Positions 36,118 to 45,004 of a stretch of DNA of 64,000 bases are shown here, in pieces. Source of the stretch: Oceanospirillales bacterium (GTDB taxonomy: Bacteria > Pseudomonadota > Gammaproteobacteria > Pseudomonadales > Balneatricaceae); the NCBI GenBank assembly GCA_018223185.1, contig JAAEYW010000017.1:1-64000 (forward strand). The letters are read 5' to 3'. Both the position numbers and the translations under genes were made by a program. Under the pieces are notes generated by a model. That model was given only the letters and a program-made list of their open reading frames with translations. It had not been told where the DNA came from and made no database searches. How positions within the stretch are numbered: position 1 is the first letter of the stretch; each line of letters starts with the position of its first letter.

Positions 36118-36204
36118 GGAGTAAACTCTTTCTAATAGATCAAATTCGGTGAAAAAAGAAAACAAAAAGGCCGCAGCGAATCGGGTCAGCTGCGGCCATC
36201 AGGA

Positions 36205-37812
36205 TTAGCTCAACTGCTTACGCAACGCATCCAGAGTTTCATTCAGCCGGGAAGGCGAAGTAATGGCCGCAACAAACCGGTCAGGTCTGACAATAACGAT
36301 CTTGTCGCGGGCGGCTGTAAACCAGTCCTCAAGCGTATGGTCGACGTCTTCGACACTGATAACACCCTCTGCCTGCAAACGTTCACTATAGCTAAAACCA
36401 CTCTTGGAACGATTGACCTGGATATAACGGGTATCCAGACCTGCCCAGAACGCTTTATTCTCGTCAGAAACATTTTCCAGCGGATTGGTGCGGAAGCCGA
36501 TCACAGAGAACCAGGGGCCCTGAACCTCATCAAATTTCTCCCGACTGCCATCGGCCGTTTCAACATCCGGCTGAATAAACAGCTGGCCTACCAGGCTGTC
36601 AGGATAAATCTCATCGCCATCGTGATGAACTATTCCCTTGGTGATATGCGCTTTAGGCTTGAACTTAAATTCAACCAGATGCTCTCGCAGGTTATCGACA
36701 GAGTCCGAAGCTTTGAAGATCCAGTCACGGATACCCGCCAGAATCGGGTTCGTCATACCCAGAACAGCCCCCATATTGTCAGCCAGTGCGATCAGATCGG
36801 TGGCATGACCACGACGCTCCTGATCATAGGTGTTCAGAACACTGACAGGGATAAGGCCTTTAGCGGCAGCGGCAACTTTCCAGGCAATGTTCACAACATC
36901 ACGAAGGCCGGAGTTAAGGCCCTGACCCGCCCAGGGAGGGGTAATATGTGCAGCATCACCACAGAGCATTACGCGACCCTTGGTAAAGGTATCCGCTACC
37001 CGTGAGTTATGTGTGTAGGCACGGATGCGGACTATATCCAGATCATCAACATCATCGCCGATATGACCACGAATCAGTTTACGGATAACCTCCTCTTTAC
37101 ACATCTCTTCCTCATTCTCATGCGGGAACAGCATGAACTCCCAGCGACGATACTGATAAGGCAGATAGATACAGACAAAGGGACGTGAAGGATCGGCATG
37201 AAGTGCGGTATAGGGAGCATTCAGCTTGTCATTCGCAGCATCGACAACAATCCACTTCGCCTCATGCGTCAGACCGGTATAACCTATCTCCAGTTGCTTA
37301 CGCACTTCGGAACGGGCACCATCCGATGCAACCACAAAGTCTGCTTCCAGGGTGTATGGCTTACCCGCACTATCGGTTACCTCAAGAGTCACCAGCTCAT
37401 CAGTCTGAGAGATGGACTGCATGGTATGACCCAGACGCAAATCAACGTTATCAAAACGCTTCAGGCCTGCACGCATGGTTGCTTCCGTCAGCTGTTGCAT
37501 AAAAATATTACGCATCGGCCAGCCATACTGTGCCGTTTTAGGTTTCACCTCGGCAAAACAAACGCCGCGGGCATTGTAGTACCGCAGTGGCACGTTGCGG
37601 ATCATATCCTTGATCGCTTCGTCAGCCAGGCCTGCACCTTGCAAAACCCGCATCGCCTCGTCATCCATACCTACCGCACGGGGATAGGGCAGAATCTCTT
37701 CAGAGGTTTCCAGTACGACAGTTTCAATACCGTACATACCCATGTAGTTAGCCAATGTGATGCCGTTCGGGCCGCCGCCAACAATCACAACCTGTGTTTT
37801 TTGTTTTTCCAT
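36205..37812 (-). CDS. FAD-dependent aromatic monooxygenase (MhpA/PheA-like)
   Basis: A 535-residue class A flavin monooxygenase. GGGPNGITLANYMGMYG (residues ~12-28) binds FAD, the DG motif appears as VVASDGARSEVRKQL, and the GD motif as MLCGDAAHITPPWAGQGLNSGLRD near 281-304. The C-terminal thioredoxin-like extension matches 3-(3-hydroxyphenyl)propionate hydroxylase and phenol hydroxylase relatives. It should hydroxylate an aromatic or heteroaromatic ring using NAD(P)H and oxygen. It lies mid-operon, next to an alpha/beta hydrolase, and is the best indication that the pathway degrades a hydroxylated ring compound. Confidence 0.87.
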   Translation of the reverse strand: MEKQKTQVVIVGGGPNGITLANYMGMYGIETVVLETSEEILPYPRAVGMDDEAMRVLQGAGLADEAIKDMIRNVPLRYYNARGVCFAEVKPKTAQYGWPMRNIFMQQLTEATMRAGLKRFDNVDLRLGHTMQSISQTDELVTLEVTDSAGKPYTLEADFVVASDGARSEVRKQLEIGYTGLTHEAKWIVVDAANDKLNAPYTALHADPSRPFVCIYLPYQYRRWEFMLFPHENEEEMCKEEVIRKLIRGHIGDDVDDLDIVRIRAYTHNSRVADTFTKGRVMLCGDAAHITPPWAGQGLNSGLRDVVNIAWKVAAAAKGLIPVSVLNTYDQERRGHATDLIALADNMGAVLGMTNPILAGIRDWIFKASDSVDNLREHLVEFKFKPKAHITKGIVHHDGDEIYPDSLVGQLFIQPDVETADGSREKFDEVQGPWFSVIGFRTNPLENVSDENKAFWAGLDTRYIQVNRSKSGFSYSERLQAEGVISVEDVDHTLEDWFTAARDKIVIVRPDRFVAAITSPSRLNETLDALRKQLS

Positions 37813-37835
37813 CAGAATAATCTCTCTCTAATATT

Positions 37836-38672
37836 TTAAACTGAAGCACGTTTCACAAAATGCACCACGGCCTCGTTAAATTTATCAGGCTGATCGTCAT
37901 GCACGTAATGGCTCGCGTTGTCGATGCTGACTGCGCTAAAGCATGGGTTTTTCCGGATAACCTCTTTAACTGTCTCAGCAGGCAGAAAGTCGGAGTTACC
38001 GCCCTTAACCAGCAGCGCAGGACAACGAATAGCATTCACCGCAGGCCAGAGATCAATTGGTTCAATCGTCAGGCGCGCTTCAGCGATCCCCTGCTGATCA
38101 TGCTTCCATGTGATACGCCCATCTTTTTCACGCAGAGAAAACTTAAGACGAGCGTCTAACGCCGCATCTGTCAGATTTGGCCGACTGGTACGCCAGAACG
38201 TTTCCGCCTCCTCCCAGGAATTAAATGAGAGCGGTGTATTACGCATCTCGCGTCGGATGCGCTCAGCACCGTCACCACGATTGGAGGAGCCCGGCCCGAT
38301 ATCTTCAATCACCAGCAGCTGAACCCGATCGGGGTTTTGCCGTGTATATTCAAGGGCATTGGTGCCACCCAGCGAGTGGCCAATCAGAATAAAACGCTCC
38401 AGTCCAAGATGCTCAACAAAAGCGTTCAGATCTTTGACGTAGGCGTCAGTATGATAGTCACTGACCGCACCCCAGTCACTTTCACCACGGCCCCGCTGAT
38501 CAAGTGCGAAACAGAGATACTGATTACCCAGCGCATGGACAAGCTCTTCCCAGGTTTCTGCAAAACCTCTTAAACCGTGCAGCATCACCACAGGAATCCC
38601 CTGCGGATCACCCCACTGAAGATAGTGCAGTTTTAAATCACCACTGTTAAAGAAATTACTGGTTGGGGTCAT
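37836..38672 (-). CDS. Alpha/beta hydrolase
   Basis: A 278-residue hydrolase with oxyanion motif VVMLHGLRGFAETWE (near residue 28), nucleophile elbow GHSLGG (Ser near 100) and catalytic His in DNASHYVHDDQPD near the C-terminus. Family relatives include MhpC/BphD-type C-C hydrolases and esterases. Its position beside the monooxygenase and hydratase suggests cleavage of a ring-opened or esterified intermediate. A GAGGT ribosome site precedes the ATG. Confidence 0.87.
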   Translation of the reverse strand: MTPTSNFFNSGDLKLHYLQWGDPQGIPVVMLHGLRGFAETWEELVHALGNQYLCFALDQRGRGESDWGAVSDYHTDAYVKDLNAFVEHLGLERFILIGHSLGGTNALEYTRQNPDRVQLLVIEDIGPGSSNRGDGAERIRREMRNTPLSFNSWEEAETFWRTSRPNLTDAALDARLKFSLREKDGRITWKHDQQGIAEARLTIEPIDLWPAVNAIRCPALLVKGGNSDFLPAETVKEVIRKNPCFSAVSIDNASHYVHDDQPDKFNEAVVHFVKRASV

Positions 38673-38723
38673 CGGGTACCTCTGTTCTTCGATATAACTA
38701 AAAGCTGTGTTTATAAAACGGCC

Positions 38724-39326
38724 TTATACAAGACCGTTTTCACATTTAGCGTCTTCAGCTTTCAAACCACCCAAGCGTGCATGCAGGCGTCCACGGGTGG
38801 CAAATGCCCAGACAATCAACAACTCATCGTTACGCGGTGCATCATTAAAAGAGACTGAAATAGAGTCATAATGCGAACGCACATAGAGGGCATCCTTATG
38901 CGCCAGAGGGATATCAAGCGTAGCACCCGGACCTCCGATCTTACCGGTTGAAGGCACCCATGATTTACCGCCACCCAGCGCCTCACGAATCGGATCTGCA
39001 GCCGGGTTAGTCAGGAAAGCGTTACCGTGCTCATATTCACCGTCAGCACCGACCAGAATCGCTTTACCGTAGCTGACAATCTCGTTGTCGCCGGCCAGTT
39101 CATTGATACGGCGGCCAAATTCGCGCCCCAGTTCGGGTGAGTGATCAATCAGTGCAGACAGATCTTCACTGAACTTACCCGCAAAAGGATTCTGAATCGC
39201 TGCAGCGATAACGTACTTCTTAACCGGCTTACCATCAGCCAGAATACCGGTTTCGTTTGCCAGTGTTTCTTCATAGAAACTGAACCACTTACGGATATGG
39301 TATGGCCCAAAATTAGCTTCTTTCAT
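38724..39326 (-). CDS. DUF1185 (amino acid synthesis) family protein
   Basis: A 200-residue cytoplasmic protein of the DUF1185 family: start FGPYHIRKWFSFYEETLANETG, then IQNPFAGKFSEDLSALIDHS and the GKIGGPGATLDIPLAHKDALYVRSHYDS block. The ATG at 39326 is preferred since GAAGGT lies 8 bp upstream; the frame opens five codons earlier with TTG. The biochemical role of the family is poorly known. It recurs here within a ring-degradation operon, so an enzymatic function on an amide or cyclic nitrogen compound is possible (inference). Confidence 0.75.
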   Translation of the reverse strand: MKEANFGPYHIRKWFSFYEETLANETGILADGKPVKKYVIAAAIQNPFAGKFSEDLSALIDHSPELGREFGRRINELAGDNEIVSYGKAILVGADGEYEHGNAFLTNPAADPIREALGGGKSWVPSTGKIGGPGATLDIPLAHKDALYVRSHYDSISVSFNDAPRNDELLIVWAFATRGRLHARLGGLKAEDAKCENGLV

Positions 39327-39371
39327 CACGATTACCTTCAAAATTAACGACTAACAATGTGTAACTAAAAA

Positions 39372-39830
39372 TTATTCAAATATTGGCTCAATAACAATTT
39401 CACGACTGGGCGCATTGGTTGCCTTAAACCGCTGCTTGGCCAGCTCATCGTCGTGCTCTGTTTCCAGGAAAAACTCCAGCCGGTTACCATCCGGATCGGT
39501 AAAGTAAACGCCTTTGCCAATTTCATGATCAGTGGTTTTAACGACATTTACTTTCTTCGACAGCAACATGCCATACAGGGTACGCAGCGTCGTTTCATCA
39601 CCGTCAATCTCCAGACCGTAATGTTGCAGACCCAGGGTGCCCTGGGCCGAACCTGCGGGTGCTTTGATCAACGCGATGTCGTGATGCTTTTCACCAAAGC
39701 CCATCATGATCCAGTCGTTTCCATTGCAGGCCATACGCTCCATCTGCAGGATATCTTCATACCATGTAGCTGAAGTCTCAGGATCAGTAACGAACAGTGC
39801 AATATGCGTTCTGTTTACTTTAACTTTCAT
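39372..39830 (-). CDS. VOC-fold protein, possible extradiol dioxygenase
   Basis: A 152-residue single-module vicinal-oxygen-chelate protein. The ligand set H9 (RTHIALF), H70 (LQHYGLEI) and E119 (NRLEFFLE) matches the His-His-Glu metal triad of glyoxalase I and type I extradiol dioxygenases. One module per chain would need dimerisation to form an active site. It is the only visible candidate for ring opening in this operon, but a glyoxalase-like or epimerase role cannot be excluded. Confidence 0.8.
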   Translation of the reverse strand: MKVKVNRTHIALFVTDPETSATWYEDILQMERMACNGNDWIMMGFGEKHHDIALIKAPAGSAQGTLGLQHYGLEIDGDETTLRTLYGMLLSKKVNVVKTTDHEIGKGVYFTDPDGNRLEFFLETEHDDELAKQRFKATNAPSREIVIEPIFE

Positions 39831-39842
39831 ATCTGCCTCGGT

Positions 39843-40877
39843 TTACGGGTTGATAACAGATTGGTGTGCAACAGCAATTTCTGCCTGTGCAGGGGTCCAC
39901 AATACGTCAGCGATCTCACTGAATTCGCGCCACTCTTTTTTCCAGGACAACCCTGCTTTATCACTGGTAAACAGGTGTCCGTACTTACAGCCCATCACAA
40001 TCTGTTCCGGATTAGCAGGATTCACATGGATACCCCAGATACAGGAGTTAGGCTGTACCGGCAGTGGCAGTTTTTCCCAGCTTTCGCCCGCGTCACGGGA
40101 TACAACAACCTGACTGGTTGTACCTGGGGTGCCATCAGAGATGCTCACATAGATAGTATCTTCTGAACCATAAGGTACAGCCGTTGCGCGGGCGTAATAC
40201 AAGCCGAAAGCGGACTTAGGATTAACACCTTTCCAGGTCAGTCCTTCATCGTGACTGGTGTAGATCGCGTTCACACAGACAACCACAATCACCTTGTTAC
40301 CATGGTTCGGCAACACATTGATATTATGAATATCGGAGTTGTAATCCCACAGCAGACGGTCATCAACACGTTCCCAGCTGTCGCCACCATCAACACTTTT
40401 AAACAGCCCACCCTCTTCCAGACCAAACCAGAGTTTGTTGGCATCGGTTGGGTCATAAGAGAACGCCAGCAGACGAGGCTTGCTTACACCGGCACAGAAC
40501 TCAGGAATCTCTACCGGAGCACGGTCCCAGGTTTTACAACCATCGGTGGTTCGCCACAGAACCGCACGGGAAGGCGCCCCGGTACCAACAAAGATACGCT
40601 GTGGATTAGCCGGATCAACCGCCACTTTCCAGACAGTTTCACCATTGAAAGGGGTATCAATATGTGTCCAGTTAGCTCCGGCATCATGACTGATACACAG
40701 ACCCGTATCAGTGCCAATATAGATTTTTTCAGGCTCGGCCGGGTGCATATCCAGTGAGCGGGTGATCGCATCAAACTCGATATCCTGCCCCAGGCTCAGA
40801 CGGTGCCAGGTCTGACCATTATCACCACTTTTGATAACACCCTGACCTGCTGTTGCTACTAATAATGTTCCGCTCAT
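39843..40877 (-). CDS. Cytoplasmic Asp-box (BNR) beta-propeller protein
   Basis: A 344-residue protein made almost wholly of seven repeats with the S-x-D-x-G-x-x-W Asp-box, for example SGDNGQTWHRL, SVDGGDSWERV, SHDEGLTWKGV and SRDAGESWEKL. This predicts a seven-bladed propeller like that of Ycf48/HCF136 photosystem assembly factors or sialidase domains. It has no signal peptide. The ATG at 40877 is chosen because AGGAGG is 7 bp upstream; an ATG two codons earlier is too close. It is embedded between enzyme genes with 11-13 bp gaps, so it works in the pathway, possibly as a lactonase-like enzyme or sensor. The function is unknown. Confidence 0.8.
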   Translation of the reverse strand: MSGTLLVATAGQGVIKSGDNGQTWHRLSLGQDIEFDAITRSLDMHPAEPEKIYIGTDTGLCISHDAGANWTHIDTPFNGETVWKVAVDPANPQRIFVGTGAPSRAVLWRTTDGCKTWDRAPVEIPEFCAGVSKPRLLAFSYDPTDANKLWFGLEEGGLFKSVDGGDSWERVDDRLLWDYNSDIHNINVLPNHGNKVIVVVCVNAIYTSHDEGLTWKGVNPKSAFGLYYARATAVPYGSEDTIYVSISDGTPGTTSQVVVSRDAGESWEKLPLPVQPNSCIWGIHVNPANPEQIVMGCKYGHLFTSDKAGLSWKKEWREFSEIADVLWTPAQAEIAVAHQSVINP

Positions 40878-40888
40878 GTTCATGCCTC

Positions 40889-41683
40889 CTAGATAAAGAT
40901 ACCGCGGGTTAAACCACCATCAATACCGATAGACTCACCGGTAACCGCTCCTGCTTTTGGAGAAGCCAGGAAGCCGATCAGCCAGCCCATCTCAATCGGC
41001 TGCAATGTCCGCTTAATGGGTGTCACATCAATGTAGCCCTGCTCAACTTCCTGTGGAGTCTTACCCTGCAATACCGCTTCACGCTCATACAGTTCCTGTA
41101 TATGAGGGGTATCAACAACACCCGGATGGATAATATTGCAGGTAATTCCGAAAGGACCCAACTGGTCAGACAGATTCTTAGTCATGTGCACGATAGCCAG
41201 ATTGCGCATACCGGACATAACCTTACTGCTACGACCCGTCAGTCCACCTATATTAATGATGCGACCGAAGCCCTGCTTCTTCATGTGCGGGGTGACCGCT
41301 TTAGCACAACGGAAATATCCAATAACCTTTGTATTCATATCACCCAACAGCTCATCGGCACCGGCAAATTCAATCGAGTTACGCACAACACCGGAAGGCG
41401 CCGCAGCCCCATTTACCAGAATATCAACCCGACCAAACTCTTCGATAGCTTTATCAACCATCGCGTTTACTGCATCATCGCTGTTAGTATCACAGAACAG
41501 TGGCAATACCCGGCGGCCTGTTGCTTCTGAAATTTCAGCAGCAGTCGCTTCCAGCACAGACATCGTCCGGGCACAGATAACAACATCACAACCCTCTTCA
41601 GCCAGGAAACGGGCAACATCTTTACCGATACCCATACCGCCGCCGGTAACAATAGCAACGCGATCTTTTAGTTCTAAATCCAT
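40889..41683 (-). CDS. Short-chain dehydrogenase/reductase (SDR)
   Basis: A 264-residue classical SDR: cofactor motif TGGGMGIGKD at residues ~13-22 and the NGAA segment. The active-site region is odd: where Ser-Tyr-Lys is expected (GGLTGRSSKVMSGMRNLAIVHMTKNLS) there is no YxxxK tyrosine, only a Lys in a shifted context. This may mean an atypical SDR or altered chemistry. GAGG precedes the ATG. It is the third gene of the operon. Confidence 0.85.
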   Translation of the reverse strand: MDLELKDRVAIVTGGGMGIGKDVARFLAEEGCDVVICARTMSVLEATAAEISEATGRRVLPLFCDTNSDDAVNAMVDKAIEEFGRVDILVNGAAAPSGVVRNSIEFAGADELLGDMNTKVIGYFRCAKAVTPHMKKQGFGRIINIGGLTGRSSKVMSGMRNLAIVHMTKNLSDQLGPFGITCNIIHPGVVDTPHIQELYEREAVLQGKTPQEVEQGYIDVTPIKRTLQPIEMGWLIGFLASPKAGAVTGESIGIDGGLTRGIFI

Positions 41684-41703
41684 ATTAAATTCCTCAATTC
41701 TTA

Positions 41704-43194
41704 TTAAGAAAGATCGACGAAAACACTCTTCGTTTCGGTGTAAGCATCGATAACATTTTTACCCATCTCCCTGCCCCAGCCGGACTGCTTATAACCACCA
41801 AACGGTGCTGCAGGGTCTACCACATTCCAACAATTCACATAGACAGACCCTGCTTTTAGCTGAGCAGCAATACGATGAGCATTCTGAAGATTATTAGTCC
41901 AGACACCTGCGGCCAGACCAAAATCACTATTATTAGCCCGGTAGATCAGCTCATCAGTGTCGGACCAGCTCATCACCGTCACAACCGGACCAAAAATTTC
42001 TTCCCGGGCGATACAGGTCTGCTCGGCTTTATCCAGAAACACAGTGGGCTGCATGTAGTGACCATGATCCATTCCTGATGGAGCCTGACCACCACAGATC
42101 AACTCAGCCCCCTCATTCAGCGCCCTGGAGATATAGCTGCTGACAATGCCATGCTGTGCAGCAGACACCAGTGGACCGATGGTGGTGTCTGTATCCATAC
42201 CATTACCCACCACATAACCAGAGCCATGCTTTGCAAGTTCTTCCAGGGTCTGATCCAGCACACTTTCATGTACATACAGACGGGAAGCGGCCGTACACAC
42301 CTGCCCCTGGTTGTAGAAAATACCGTCAGCGGCACCCTGCGCTGCGCGAATAATGTCGGCGTCCGGCATAATGATGTTAGGTGATTTACCACCCAGCTCG
42401 AGGGACACTTTTTTCATATTGCCCAAAGCAGCCTGACCAATCAGCTTGCCAACCTGAGTCGAACCGGTGAACGCGATCTTATCAACGTCATGATGGGCCG
42501 CCAGCGGAGCACCTGCCCGGTCGCCAAAACCAGTGACCACGTTAAATACGCCTTTAGGAAAGCCCGCCTGATCAAACAGCTCAGCCAGTCGTAGCGCCGC
42601 CAGCGGCGTCGTTTCAGATGGTTTAAGCACAGACGTACAACCGGTTGCCAGTGCTGGCGCCAACTTCCACAGACACATCGACAGAGGGAAGTTCCAGGGA
42701 ACAATCAGTGCACAGACACCGACGGCTTCTTTACGCGTGTAAGCAAACATCGGCGCACCACTGCGGGGTGAAACCGGCAGCGTGCTGCCTTCAATCTTAG
42801 AAGGCCAGCCAGCAAAGTAGCGCAGGATAGCCAGGGCTGCAGCGATCTCGCCCTTTGCATGCAGCAGTGTTTTACCGTTATCCAGTGTCAGGATCTGCGC
42901 CAGATTTTCGGTATCTGCTTCCATAAGCGCCGCCAGCCGATTCATCAGAATCGAACGCTGAGCAGGCTGTATTGTTGACCATTCACCCTTAAACGCATCA
43001 CGCGCGGCTTGCACAGCGGCATCAATATCGGCCTCTACCGCGGTAGCACAGTGAGCAAACACCTGCTTATTGGCAGGATTTTCGATCTCAAAGGTAGCCC
43101 CTGAACTTGCAGCAACCCACTCGCCACCGATATAGAGTTTTTTCGGTTGTGCGAGGAAGCGTTCGACTTCTGAATTAATCGTTACAACAGCCAC
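41704..43194 (-). CDS. NAD-dependent aldehyde dehydrogenase
   Basis: A 496-residue aldehyde dehydrogenase. The start is a GTG at 43194 because AAGGAGAG lies 4 bp upstream; a TTG nine codons earlier overlaps the previous gene and is rejected. The catalytic Glu is in SLELGGKSPN, the Cys in NQGQVCTAAS, and the end GGYKQSGWGREMGKNVIDAYTETKSV is typical of betaine- or phenylacetaldehyde-type ALDHs. The ribosome site overlaps the end of the upstream TPP-enzyme gene, a tight operon join. Confidence 0.88.
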   Translation of the reverse strand: MAVVTINSEVERFLAQPKKLYIGGEWVAASSGATFEIENPANKQVFAHCATAVEADIDAAVQAARDAFKGEWSTIQPAQRSILMNRLAALMEADTENLAQILTLDNGKTLLHAKGEIAAALAILRYFAGWPSKIEGSTLPVSPRSGAPMFAYTRKEAVGVCALIVPWNFPLSMCLWKLAPALATGCTSVLKPSETTPLAALRLAELFDQAGFPKGVFNVVTGFGDRAGAPLAAHHDVDKIAFTGSTQVGKLIGQAALGNMKKVSLELGGKSPNIIMPDADIIRAAQGAADGIFYNQGQVCTAASRLYVHESVLDQTLEELAKHGSGYVVGNGMDTDTTIGPLVSAAQHGIVSSYISRALNEGAELICGGQAPSGMDHGHYMQPTVFLDKAEQTCIAREEIFGPVVTVMSWSDTDELIYRANNSDFGLAAGVWTNNLQNAHRIAAQLKAGSVYVNCWNVVDPAAPFGGYKQSGWGREMGKNVIDAYTETKSVFVDLS

Positions 43195-43204
43195 AATTCT
43201 CTCC

Positions 43205-44746
43205 TTACAGACACATCTCAATGAGGAACGGTGCTTTAGAATCCGTTCCGGTTTTCAATGCCCGCGCCAATTCAGCATTGGTTTTCACTGCAGTGGATTC
43301 AACACCGTACGCTTTAGCCAGTGATTGCCAGTCAACTTTTGGTTTATCCAGTTCAGTCAGCGACAGCGACTGTGGACCAAATTCAGTAATACCGTAACGA
43401 CGCAGTTCGTTTTGCAGAATTCCATAACGGTGGTTTGCCGCGATCAGAATAACGATCGGAAGGTTTTCACGGGCGATACTCCACAATGTCTGAATAGTGT
43501 ATTGCGCACTACCATCGGACTGCAGACAGATAACCGTGTTACCCGGCTCCGCCAGAGCTGCACCAAAGCCTGCAGGGATACCCTGTCCAATGGCACCACC
43601 GGTATTGGTAATCACCCGGTGCTTAACAGCGTGCGCTGAAGCGGTAAAAAAAGGATAACCACAGGTGCCCCCTTCAACAGAGACGATACAGTCATGCGGA
43701 AGGCCAGCGGAAACAACCTGACCGATTGACTGTGGCGTCAGTTCTGCATCAGCAACCGGCAGTTCCAGCTCACCTTCAAGCTCAACAAAGGCTGGAGCGG
43801 AAACGGCATCCGCCAACGCTTCCATTGCGCCAACCACGTCATGCCCAACCTCAGCCAGCACCACCAGACGGTCCTGCTCAGCCAGACGGGATGGTAAACC
43901 TTCATAACCAAAGTAAGAGATTGGCTCAGGTACACCTGCGCACACGACTTCGTCATACTTATCCAGCTCTTTAATCGCAACTTCAGGAAAGTACGGCAGA
44001 CGATCAAGATCGGGCAAACCGCCACCGCGATGACTGATACGCGGGAAGGTTTCAGCAAACATCTTAACGTTAGGCAGCTGAGCCAGACGACCAGCAGCCC
44101 TCAGACCCTCTTCCGTCACACCGTTATCGCCAACGATAAAAACCAGCCTCTTACCTGCTTTAATCTTCTTCGCAACGGCCTCTACGCCATCGCTGAAAAA
44201 ACGTCGCACCGGGGCTTTTACATGCCCTGCAGCCAGCGGGTGTTCAATCGATTTTGCCTGAAGATCCATCGGCAACACGAGTGTAGAAATTGCACCAGAA
44301 GGCTGCCATGCAGCATTAACAGCATCAACAAAGTCCGCAGCAACGCTCTCGGCAGTTTTGGATGTACGCACCCATTTAGAAACCGGACTGGCAAGAGAGT
44401 GGATATCACTTGCCAGTGGTGGATCATAATTCACATGCCATGAGGCATGGTCACCGACAATGTTTACAATCGGGGTATTTGCCCTACGCGCGTTGTGAAG
44501 ATTTGCAATGCCATTCGCAAAGCCAGGCCCCAAATGGGTCAGCGTCATCGCTGGACGTCCGGCAACGCGACCATAACCGTCAGCTGCGCCAGTACATACG
44601 CCCTCAAACATAGTAAGCACCGGCCGGAAGCGAGGCTCACTCTCCATTGCTGCAACCAACGGCATCTCAGTCGTACCCGGGTTTGCAAAGCAATACTCAA
44701 TATCAGCCTCTACAGCTGCTTTAATTAGCAGTTCCGCACCATTCAT
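43205..44746 (-). CDS. TPP-dependent acetolactate synthase/benzoylformate decarboxylase-like enzyme
   Basis: A 513-residue thiamine-diphosphate enzyme. The catalytic Glu48 in MFEGVCTGAADGYGR activates TPP; the Mg-TPP motif begins CLQSDGSAQYTIQTLW (near residue 412) and ends near ANHRYG. It lacks the ilvB-typical C-terminus and is not near ilvN, so a decarboxylase or carboligase of a 2-ketoacid is more likely than acetolactate synthase. It produces the aldehydes the two downstream dehydrogenases could use. It is the first gene of the 12-gene operon, with a putative IclR operator 23 bp upstream. Confidence 0.87.
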   Translation of the reverse strand: MNGAELLIKAAVEADIEYCFANPGTTEMPLVAAMESEPRFRPVLTMFEGVCTGAADGYGRVAGRPAMTLTHLGPGFANGIANLHNARRANTPIVNIVGDHASWHVNYDPPLASDIHSLASPVSKWVRTSKTAESVAADFVDAVNAAWQPSGAISTLVLPMDLQAKSIEHPLAAGHVKAPVRRFFSDGVEAVAKKIKAGKRLVFIVGDNGVTEEGLRAAGRLAQLPNVKMFAETFPRISHRGGGLPDLDRLPYFPEVAIKELDKYDEVVCAGVPEPISYFGYEGLPSRLAEQDRLVVLAEVGHDVVGAMEALADAVSAPAFVELEGELELPVADAELTPQSIGQVVSAGLPHDCIVSVEGGTCGYPFFTASAHAVKHRVITNTGGAIGQGIPAGFGAALAEPGNTVICLQSDGSAQYTIQTLWSIARENLPIVILIAANHRYGILQNELRRYGITEFGPQSLSLTELDKPKVDWQSLAKAYGVESTAVKTNAELARALKTGTDSKAPFLIEMCL

Positions 44747-44768
44747 AAATAAGCTCCAAACGTTACAT

Positions 44769-44785
44769 ATCTCATATTATGAGAC
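44769..44785 (-). promoter_or_regulatory. Putative IclR operator ATCTC-ATATTAT-GAGAC before 12-gene operon
   Basis: The core TCTCATA-T-TATGAGA is a perfect 15-bp palindrome, 23 bp upstream of the TPP-enzyme start and within the divergent region shared with the porin gene. It fits the TTCTC-N7-GAGAA form. Confidence 0.65.
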
Positions 44786-44892
44786 TTGAATAACCAAAAT
44801 TACATAATTAAAGCCACAAGTTCAACACTTTTCTTAAAATAAACGAAAACACGTAATACAAACACTACAATAAACACCAAAAAAGCACATAA

Positions 44893-44909
44893 TTATCGTA
44901 TTGTGAGAA
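44893..44909 (+). promoter_or_regulatory. Degenerate IclR-type site TTATC-GTATTGT-GAGAA before porin
   Basis: One perfect half (GAGAA) and one degenerate half at the same 7-bp spacing, 96 bp upstream of the porin start. It is weaker evidence for the porin-ALDH-aminotransferase unit belonging to the same regulon. Confidence 0.4.
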
Positions 44910-45004
44910 TTACGCTTGATTATTTTTAAAATTAACGTATTTTTATATTCATCGTCACAAATAATGTAATAACAAAGAAAAAAACCAGAAGGAGTAAAGG
45001 TCGG

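Noticed and set aside
34660-36165. Upstream TTG extension of the aldehyde dehydrogenase
   Set aside because: The 16 added residues do not belong to the family and the ATG at 36117 has a ribosome site.
36337-37839. Two plus-strand frames of 213-222 codons
   Set aside because: Antisense shadows of the flavin monooxygenase gene, whose FAD motifs are intact.
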